Shown here: one piece after another, positions 56,866 through 64,000 of the stretch
How positions within the stretch are numbered: position 1 is the first letter of the stretch
How the letters are laid out: every line of letters starts with the position of its first letter
Assembly: GCA_020881915.1 (NCBI GenBank)
Contig: JAJFPB010000006.1
Location: 1,736,001 to 1,800,000, forward strand
Reading direction: 5' to 3'
DNA length: 64,000 nt
From: Paramyrothecium sp. XJ0827
Taxonomy: Eukaryota > Ascomycota > Sordariomycetes > Hypocreales > Stachybotryaceae
Position numbers and translations under genes: made by a program
The notes under the pieces: generated by a model
What the model was told of the DNA's origin: nothing
What the model saw: only the letters and a program-made list of their open reading frames with translations
The model's database searches: none

Positions 56866-58332
56866 ATGTGGTCATCCTTAGCTGTCAAGGCGATCGCGGT
56901 TAGTTCCTTCGTGCCTTCGGTGTGGTCCAGCCCAACTCTGTCCGACTCTCGCCATTCCATCAGAGAAGAAAGCCAACAACAGGTTCTTCCTGGCTTCCCT
57001 CATCCCAACCCCACCGAATCCTACTGGCAGGACCCGCCACATCGCATTGCCAATCATCGTACCACTGCAGATCTCCCCTCGTCTCAAACCTTCGACTATG
57101 TTATTATCGGATCTGGGATCACAGGCGCAACTGTCGCCAACAAGCTATTGTCGCGCGACCCCAACATCTCTATTCTGATGCTAGAGGCCCGAACTGCCGC
57201 TTCGGGGGCCTCAGGGCGCAATGGCGGACACGCTCGTTCTGGGTCTTGGAAGAGGATCAAGTCGTGGATTGACACTTACGGAGAGGACGAAGGCCTCAAA
57301 GTTGGCAAGATGGAACAGGACAGTATTGACGACTTGGCTGCGTTCGTCCGCACACACAACATCTCCAACGGCTGGCGAGACGTCGAGACCGCGGATGTCT
57401 ACTGGACCAAAGAAGCTTTCACAGATGCCATTGAAATTGTTGAGTTCCAGCGCGAGTTGGGAAAACGGAGACCAAATGACGTTCCCAAGAACGATCGGAC
57501 CGTGTTCGCAGGCCAGGAAGCGCGCGACCACTGGAGCTGGCCGGAGATTTTGGGCGCCATAACATTTTCAGCACACACGCAAAACCCCTACCTTACCGTG
57601 TGCGCAATGCTGGAACAGAGTTTGAGCAAGGGCCTCAACCTGCAGACCAACACACTGGCGCTTAGTCTCGGCCAGCTCTCCGGGAAGTCCAAGTGCGGAG
57701 CCAAGTGGGAGGTGAAGACAAATCGTGGTTCAGTCAAAGGAAAGCAAGTCGTGCTTGCTACGAATGCTTACACCAACGCACTGCACCCGGGCTTTGCAGA
57801 GACCAAGTTCCTTGTTCCGGGCAGAAGCCAATGCACAGCAGTTCACCCAGAGAAAGATACCACAGGAAATCCAGTATTCGGTCGCAGCACCTCGTATCCC
57901 GATTTACACAGCGGAAACAACTACATTGCTCCGGGAACAAAGACCGAGGGCGACGTCATCTACGGCGGCGGCACAACCTTCTCACCAACGCGGGAGAAGA
58001 ACATTACCGACGACTCGATTGTGAACGAGGTCATCGCGGCGCATCTTCGGCGTGTCGGGCGTGTTACGTATGGACATAAGAACTGGGGTGAGACCACTCA
58101 GGTCATCAAGGACTGGACGGGCATCACCTGCGATACTCCTGATGGCCTGCCAGTAGTCGGCGGTGTACCAGGCCAAGAAGGCTTATGGGCCTCAGTTTGC
58201 ATGAATGGACACGGCATGGCCTGGGGATTCCGCAGCGCCGAAGCGCTCGTGGAAATGATGACCGAAGGCGAAGCGCCTGAGTGGTTCCCTAAAGCATTCA
58301 GAGCTGAGCGAGCTTGGGATGCTAGGGAATAA
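56866..58332 (+). CDS. FAD-dependent oxidoreductase (DAO family), secreted
   Basis: Flavoenzyme of the D-amino-acid/glycine oxidase fold, close to the gamma-glutamylputrescine oxidoreductase-like group, expected to oxidise an amine or amino acid and produce H2O2. Single exon, 488 residues. The N-terminus MWSSLAVKAIAVSSFVPSVWS is a signal peptide. The FAD-binding motif is VIIGSGITGATVANKL, with the ribose-binding acidic residue in LMLEARTAASGASGRNGGH. The second FAD-contact block is KGKQVVLATNAYTNAL. The C-terminal block DGLPVVGGVPGQEGLWASVCMNGHGM is typical of the family. Absence of introns, unlike its neighbours, is common for this family. The substrate is not predictable. Confidence 0.9.
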   Translation: MWSSLAVKAIAVSSFVPSVWSSPTLSDSRHSIREESQQQVLPGFPHPNPTESYWQDPPHRIANHRTTADLPSSQTFDYVIIGSGITGATVANKLLSRDPNISILMLEARTAASGASGRNGGHARSGSWKRIKSWIDTYGEDEGLKVGKMEQDSIDDLAAFVRTHNISNGWRDVETADVYWTKEAFTDAIEIVEFQRELGKRRPNDVPKNDRTVFAGQEARDHWSWPEILGAITFSAHTQNPYLTVCAMLEQSLSKGLNLQTNTLALSLGQLSGKSKCGAKWEVKTNRGSVKGKQVVLATNAYTNALHPGFAETKFLVPGRSQCTAVHPEKDTTGNPVFGRSTSYPDLHSGNNYIAPGTKTEGDVIYGGGTTFSPTREKNITDDSIVNEVIAAHLRRVGRVTYGHKNWGETTQVIKDWTGITCDTPDGLPVVGGVPGQEGLWASVCMNGHGMAWGFRSAEALVEMMTEGEAPEWFPKAFRAERAWDARE

Positions 58333-58991
58333 AAGCAGTTACGGGCGTTTGATTAACACACAGATACCTAATAGAAAGACATTATGAGAACATGCCGTGA
58401 AAAGACTTCGAAAAACCTAGTCAATATCCATTCTGACTATCTCGCCTACATGACTGAAAACCGGGAAGCTCACGGCATAGCCGCCTAGACGGCGTCCGTA
58501 GATCGTCATATCAATAAGAAGACAAAACATAAATGTAGAGACGTATAAGATAACCTTGCTTTTATCCTTGTTTTATTTTTGAAACTTATGCTTTCATGGG
58601 TAGTGCGAAGATGGCGGTATATACTTCGGACTGTTTAATCCTGGCTGGGGTGCTATATAGATGTGATACGAAGTAAATCAAGTAGAAGAACAGGTCGACT
58701 CTGAGTATTGTTCTGACGGAATAGAAGTACATGGTATGATGATTATTCTGAAGTTTGTCCCAACCCAGAAGCTGCAATATTGCGGGCTCGCATGAATCCA
58801 AGAAACGGGTGAAGAAGCCACAAATTGCACAGCCACAGCTGGCGACACATCTTCTGTCTGGCACGTTATGAACAAAATAAAACAGCTCTTACCCCTGGAA
58901 CACATCGGCTTAGGCACTGCATTTGGGCGAGTAATAGCCATCGGCTACAGCCCTACGCACATATCTCCTACTTTTCATTGCTTCGCGAACT
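58333..58991. other. Intergenic, no gene recognised
   Basis: AT-rich in the middle (58490-58700). A 92-codon minus-strand frame (58586-58864) has no recognisable motif. Confidence 0.45.
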
Positions 58992-59987
58992 ATGTCGACC
59001 CCCAAAGCCCTGGCCGGCCTAGATGAAGAGCCTCGACCTGTGGGGTTGGCCACCCCGTTTTCGCCCAGCAAAAGCAGATCCTCCGTCGACGCCTGCTTGG
59101 CCGACCTACCCGCCTCCATCACATCGCGGGGGACGACATTTCGGCCCGCGCGTGATTTACCCAGCTACCTTCGCTCCGAGTTACAGACTTGGAAGATTGA
59201 TCAGATCTCCCAGCACCTGTGGTTTGCGTGGAGTCGGTACATGCCTGCTCGCTCACTCCACCGGCATCGGGTTTCGCGTCGCGAAATTGTCATGACTGAG
59301 AGCCCCAGCGAGCACCTCATCTCAGACTACTCAGTGGTCTTTGTAAAACCATTCCCGAGCTACTTATTTTGTTACGACTTCTGGGAAGCTCACCTGGCAA
59401 ACGACACCGCTCTTCATCAGGCTGCATGTGGTTTCGTCCTCTCCTACACCTGGCTGGTCGCACACCGGAGCGACTTTAACATCGCGAAAGACCTTCGGCT
59501 TCTGCCAGAGGATCTGACATGGAACTTCTGGGTGTCGTTTGCATCTGACTTTCTTGACCACCTGGAGACGTCTCCTAGCCAGCTCATTAGCAACAGGTAC
59601 AGATACGGTGAGCTCCGGATGAGCCGTGTCAATTACCTCTACAAGGTCCTTCCGTCTCTGTGGGAACAGGAGAACCCAGCGCGAGGGTTTATGCCAACTT
59701 CCATGTGGAACCAGTCTTTCTTGGAACGCAATATTGCTCGTCTCCTGACGGCGTTCATTGCCTTTTCTTTGGTTCTATCGTCTATGCAAGTTGGTCTGGC
59801 AACCCAGCTGCAAGACGAAACCGCGTTTGTCAATGCCTCTTATGTATTTGTTGTTGCTTCATTGGTCGTAGTCCTGTTATGCGGAGTCGCAGGTCTAGTC
59901 GCGGCTGTGTGGCATTTGCGATACAAAGTCTTGCAGCCTTGGAGGATGCGGGCACTGATACCCAATATCACGGGTCACGACTGGTGA
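58992..59987 (+). CDS. DUF6601-like fungal membrane protein
   Basis: Function unknown. Intronless, 331 residues. A hydrophilic N-terminus of about 70 residues (MSTPKALAGLDEEPRPVG...) is followed by the conserved body: LRSELQTWKIDQISQHLWFAW, then RSLHRHRVSRREIVMTE, FVKPFPSYLFCYDFWEAH, FVLSYTWLVAHRSDFNIAKD, RYRYGELRMSRVNYLYKVLP. Two C-terminal transmembrane helices are clear: LLTAFIAFSLVLSSMQVGLA and YVFVVASLVVVLLCGVAG. The protein is probably anchored in a membrane with a large N-terminal cytosolic domain. I recognise the family pattern from many ascomycete genomes; the DUF number is from memory. Confidence 0.82.
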   Translation: MSTPKALAGLDEEPRPVGLATPFSPSKSRSSVDACLADLPASITSRGTTFRPARDLPSYLRSELQTWKIDQISQHLWFAWSRYMPARSLHRHRVSRREIVMTESPSEHLISDYSVVFVKPFPSYLFCYDFWEAHLANDTALHQAACGFVLSYTWLVAHRSDFNIAKDLRLLPEDLTWNFWVSFASDFLDHLETSPSQLISNRYRYGELRMSRVNYLYKVLPSLWEQENPARGFMPTSMWNQSFLERNIARLLTAFIAFSLVLSSMQVGLATQLQDETAFVNASYVFVVASLVVVLLCGVAGLVAAVWHLRYKVLQPWRMRALIPNITGHDW

Positions 59988-60840
59988 TATGTAGCAGTGT
60001 TCTTACAATCTACTCTTGAGGAGACGTTGAATTGATGGGGGAAATGTTTGATTGATCCTCAAAAAATGGGTAATTCCAACCCTGAAAGCTCGAAAAACTC
60101 GCCAGAAAACAAAGGTGCTTCTATAGGTGTACACAGCTGCTGTTTACGCACTGGCTATTAACTGCTATGACGATCCAACTCCAAGAATCATTTGGATTAA
60201 AGGCACCGACTATCTCAGCCCAGCTTGCTATTGAGAAAATAGGCGGGCTATGCCGTCGGTCTTGGGCCCGAGGAATTTGCCCATGACACGTCATAGCTTC
60301 CCCTGGTACGAGTTGAACGAGCTACCATTGGAACATTTTGGTCCAAAAATCTCGGATTCGGCATGTGTTCCAGTAAGGGTCTTGGCTGATGTGGAACATA
60401 TTCTCATACAGGGGTTAAACCCCTAGCATATGTGCGGAGTGGTCCGATCAGCTTCGGGGTTTCCCCGTCTTTGGTCACTTGCATCCCACCCAAACATGAG
60501 ATTAGATGCATGTGATCTTCGTGACCTTGCCGACCTCTTGTTCGGATTCAGTTCTGGGATCCGACTTTCTGTATTTGTCCTAATTAGGTCCGGGTGCTAT
60601 TTCCCGCTCTTTGCAAATGATGCTATGCTTAGCCGATCCTACGTAGCACTGTCTGTGACTGGCTGTGGTCAACAGACTACTTCTCGCAGTCGCTCCGTGT
60701 GTCCAATGCGTGTAGAGGACATTCCAGAGAGGACATAGTAGTGCAGACGCATATAAATATAGGACACAGCGCTTCAGTTGGTGTGCAATTGTGACTCAAG
60801 CACCACCTGAGAATCTCAACGAAAACTACATCCACGCGAC
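59988..60840. other. Intergenic / promoter of the SGNH esterase
   Basis: No gene recognised. It ends with the TATA box listed separately. Confidence 0.45.
60752..60759 (+). promoter_or_regulatory. TATA box of the SGNH esterase gene
   Basis: TATAAATA lies 89 bases before the ATG at 60841. Confidence 0.5.
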
Positions 60841-61851
60841 ATGATGGTTTCATTTCTGGCGGCATGGATCTTTACGCTTGGCGTATCTGCAATGCCATCA
60901 TTGGGCTCGCAAGCGAGCCTGACCAAGACTAGACACCTTGTAACTTTGTCAGCCGCAATCAATACCCTGACTTGTCAATTTTTCTGACACAACAGCATAG
61001 TGGAAGCTCAACCACGCAGACGGGGTTCTCGGTCAATAAGACAGCACCATCCGCGGCCAACCCCATCGGCAACCCTGCGCTTCCTGGTTGGACAACCAGT
61101 GGGGGTTTGAACTGGCTGGGCTTCGACATCACCAAGTACAACACAAGTTTGCTATTATCCTATAATCTTGCTGTGGGAGGTGCAACTACCGACAATGCGT
61201 TGATCCCTACCTATCAAGCAGGCATCGATACCTTCGTGGATCAGGTGGATACTTTTCATGCTGCATATAAGCACAAGGCAGCCCCCTGGATTGTCGACGA
61301 TTTGCTAGCCGGTGTATGGATTGCCAATAACGACGTGGGTAATACTTTTGCATGGAGCAATATTACTACACTGTACCCCTTGGTTTCAGCAAGGTACTTT
61401 GCACAGCTCCAAAGGCTGTATGAGGCTGGAGTGAGATATTTTGTGCTTCTTACCTGTGCCCGTGAGATTCCTAGTACATGAACAGCCAGTTCCACTGCTA
61501 ATCATATCGCTAGCCCAGCAGCTGACACCCCTTATGCTAGAGAAGGGGCCAGAGTCCAATGCTAAGCTTGCGGCTGCCGTCAACTTGTACAATACGTTGA
61601 TGAAGCAGAATTTATCACGGTTCCGAAAGCAAAATCCTGGAATCAAAGTCTGGCTTGTCGAGACGGAGAGGGCTTACAATAAAGCGATCAAAAAACCAGC
61701 CACGTACGGGGCTCCAGATGCTAAGTGCACTAACAAAGACGGGGTAAGCTGTTTGTGGTGGGACAATTACCATCCTGGGATTGCAATTCATCACTTACTG
61801 GGGGCCGAGGTGGCACGAGTTGTTGGCACCCCATGGTTTAAAGGGAGATGA
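60841..61851 (+). CDS. Secreted SGNH/GDSL esterase (CE16 acetylesterase-like)
   Basis: Extracellular esterase expected to remove acetyl groups from plant cell-wall oligosaccharides. Exons 60841-60947, 61001-61461 and 61514-61851 total exactly 302 codons with stop. Signal peptide MMVSFLAAWIFTLGVSA. Splicing of intron 1 gives HLVTFGSSTTQTGF, where the family has VTFGDSYTQTGF; the catalytic Ser is kept but the Asp of GDS is Ser. Block II is YNLAVGGATTD (Gly), block III WIANNDVGN (Asn) and block V DNYHPGIAIHHL (Asp and His). Intron 2 (GTGAGA donor) joins LLTCA to PQQLTPLMLEKG, as in the family. Length and order are normal. Confidence 0.86.
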
Positions 61852-62703
61852 CTGGAACCTCCTGGGCAGACAGACCGATTTGATTCGAATGAAGTATCAG
61901 TGAGCCTCTGATGGAAATGGATATTGAGGAATCCGCGAAAGCGTGATGCAGCGATTCACTGCATTGTATTATACTGTAGGGCCGTATAAAGCTGATTCCA
62001 CCTATGGCAGAATCCTCTCATTGCCCACCTCTTGCGGCGCGGCTGAGCGACCAAAGGGACAACGTGAAATAAGATTTGTTAGCCCAGTTGATCTGTTCTA
62101 GTCCCTTTTACTGCACCTCTTGCTCTAATACCTTGATGGGACGTTTAGAGCTTGATCAACGGCAGAGTAGTCAAATATTACTACTTGGACATGAATTTTG
62201 ATAACACTGAATGTCCGACATTCCTCAAGGGCCTCTGCGAAGGCCTAAATCAGCCACTAGAGTGATAATGTTTAGAAAAGGGAAAGCCTCGTCCTCATAA
62301 TCTAATGTAAACCATCAATGGGTACGTTACCTTGCCCAACGCTACCCACCAATATGTTATCCTTTGTCGACACGATCCAATACATACGACCATAGGTACT
62401 TGAGAACATGGGATCCCGTTCGCTCTCCCTTAATTAAGCAAGTAACCGGCAGATTAGTAGTTGGGTCGGTGACGACCAGCGAATACCGGCTGTTGTATGT
62501 TGTTGATCTTTTTGTTCCCAGTCACGCTGTATTCTTTTTTCCCCCTCAGTCATGTAGCAGCAGGACACAGGCACAAGTTCATTGCTATCATGTATCTAAT
62601 TTGCCGAAGAAGAACATGGGTGGTATTAATAGCCGGGTTAAACTAGACTTCCCAATGTTCATTAGATACTAATATTACATAGACTCTCTTTGCAACTGTC
62701 CGT
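61852..62703. other. Intergenic between convergent genes
   Basis: No coding stretch was recognised. Confidence 0.45.
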
Positions 62704-64000
62704 CTATGGTATCGACACATTACCCAACTCTAACCATTCCGTGCCGTCAAATTGAACTTCAACCACGAATCCGTTCCTGCGGTAATAACATCTCGTGAGA
62801 TCTGAGGCGGGTCCCAGTCGGCGAGACCCCTCCACATCCAGAGTTCCCAACGTCGTGCAAGCGATGCTCGTGCCGCTATCAGCTGCTTTCAATACCTCGG
62901 GCGACGAGGACCTCCATTCTTGACCGTCGTCTGTCCATAGTTGCATGATATCGAGTGACTTGTCCTGATATAGTATGTATGTGTTTACCAGGTCCACATC
63001 CTCCTCATCAAAGCGTTGCACGGAAAATGCAGCAAATGAACCTCCGCGAGGCAAATCTATGTCCGGGAATACTTCCACGTCGAGGCACCAGATCAGTTGA
63101 CATGCCATTAGTTTACCAGGAAGGCTCACTCACATGATGGCCAAGATTCAGGCGCTTCTCCAGCTCCACGTTGACGGCTGTAGACGGCGGCAGCCAACCT
63201 TTCATTCCTGCCTTGATAGAAGACTCCCACAGCACCCTCTTCGAGGACCCTTGTGTGATTCGTGGATAGTGGCACGATTGCTAGATCCGTCCCGTCCAAA
63301 GCCTCTATGCCACCCTCGGATAAGGCATTGAATCGCCAGATGCCCTTGTCCGGATAGCGCACACGTATCCCCAGCTCCCCATTAGTTTCTTGGTATACCA
63401 GCCAACCCCCATAGGCTGCCAGACTCGATTCGAAAGCCACCTCCATGCTTTGATTATAACCCCTGCTCTGCTCGAATTCTAGGTGTCGCGCGTTCGTCTC
63501 AGAGAGCATATGTGGCAGATTTCTTGATGCGTTGACAAAAGTCATATCTAACCACACCTATTTTCATCATCAACTCGTTTGTTCTCCTATGTTTGTGCCA
63601 TAGCGGCCAAGTGCAGCAGTCATGTGTAGTGAGAGTACACTCACGGCAGATTGAAGATGAATCAGGCATAGTGCTAGCCCTGCTAAATCTTTTGGTGTAT
63701 GGTCGAGCACAACAGGCTGTGGCTCGTTCCAATTGCCATCATCGTCACCATCAGACTTGATATATCGTGCCATCTGGAAGTCTCCGTCGGTTCCCTGGTA
63801 TGTTAGGAAAATTGAGCTCTCGCTACTTTCGTCGTTTTGAAGCGATACAGCCGACAACTTCGATCGCAACTTTATCGAGATGGGCGATGGTCCAATGTTG
63901 CTTGTAGAAGTGGAAGGCGCTTCCGGATTAGTGGGTGTGGATACGGGCCTCTCCTCTGTAGATGAGCTCGTCGATTCTTCGTTGGTGCTTCCTTTCGAGC
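62704..64000 (-). CDS. Fucose-lectin-like beta-propeller protein (5' end outside window)
   Basis: The start lies beyond the right edge. Minus-strand exons visible: 63645-64000, 63134-63557 and 62704-63056. The first visible part is a Ser/Thr/Glu/Pro-rich linker (STNEESTSSSTEERPVSTP), perhaps following an unseen membrane or N-terminal domain. After it come repeated blade-like strands: SIFLTYQGTDGDFQMARYI with NWNEPQPVV, then GGWLVYQETNGELGIRVRY with IWRFNAL, then GAVGVFYQGRNERLAAAVYS with ESW, then NTYILYQDKSLDIMQLW with EWRS, and RCYYRRNGFVVEVQFDGTEW at the end. The 'YQ...NG.L....Y...W' pattern is that of fungal fucose-specific lectin propellers and their relatives. Sugar binding is not certain. 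Confidence 0.65.

Noticed and set aside
1..64000. CRISPR array or bacterial operon structure
   Set aside because: Introns, signal peptides and fungal families show a eukaryotic nuclear genome; no regularly spaced repeats were seen.

Overview
The window comes from the nuclear genome of a filamentous ascomycete, most likely a Sordariomycete and perhaps Hypocreales (the rank is an inference from gene families, not a computed placement). The signs are short spliceosomal introns of about 50-120 bases with CTRAC-like branch sites, a GPI-anchored phospholipase B, a heme-thiolate peroxidase, a ferric reductase, SGNH and GH105 carbohydrate-active enzymes, a CLN3/BTN1 protein, a HIS3-type enzyme and several fungal-only families (DUF7580-like, large F-box proteins, DUF6601-like). 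One tRNA-Val(CAC) is present. No operons are expected, and each gene has its own promoter.

Layout. 1-18 kb: GPI lysophospholipase (cut by the left edge), vacuolar Ca2+/H+ exchanger, short-chain dehydrogenase, tRNA-Val, secreted heme-thiolate peroxidase, GH105 hydrolase with a GC-AG intron, cysteine-rich membrane protein with two possible C-termini, an SRPBCC gene broken by an in-frame TGA, and a CLN3/BTN1 homologue. 18-29 kb: a 1375-residue conserved protein with an N-terminal Cys/His motif, a HAD phosphatase, imidazoleglycerol-phosphate dehydratase, and an orphaned 3' fragment of argininosuccinate synthase. 29-42 kb: an accessory island with a C2H2 protein carrying three SHO1-type SH3 domains, a DUF7580-like protein, two inverted copies of a large F-box protein (one intact, one frameshifted) and, between them, a small AT-hook plus PD-(D/E)XK-like protein. 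42-52 kb: secreted alpha/beta hydrolase, ferric reductase, and a rearrangement scar where a CorA-like fragment and an OPT transporter pseudogene meet head to head. 52-64 kb: a ten-exon amidase, a truncated NLR-type hydrolase fragment, an FAD oxidoreductase, a DUF6601-like membrane protein, an SGNH esterase, and a lectin-like beta-propeller protein cut by the right edge.

How it fits together. The intact enzymes are mostly secreted or vacuolar and do not form an obvious biosynthetic cluster. The region from 28.5 to 56 kb is unlike the rest: fragments, frameshifts, nonsense codons, repeated tracts with G-to-A/C-to-T differences, and families often found in fungal non-self recognition repertoires. 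It looks like a fast-evolving accessory segment with past repeat-directed mutation and recombination. The best candidates for something undescribed are the SHO1-SH3/C2H2 fusion and the F-box / AT-hook nuclease-like / F-box arrangement.
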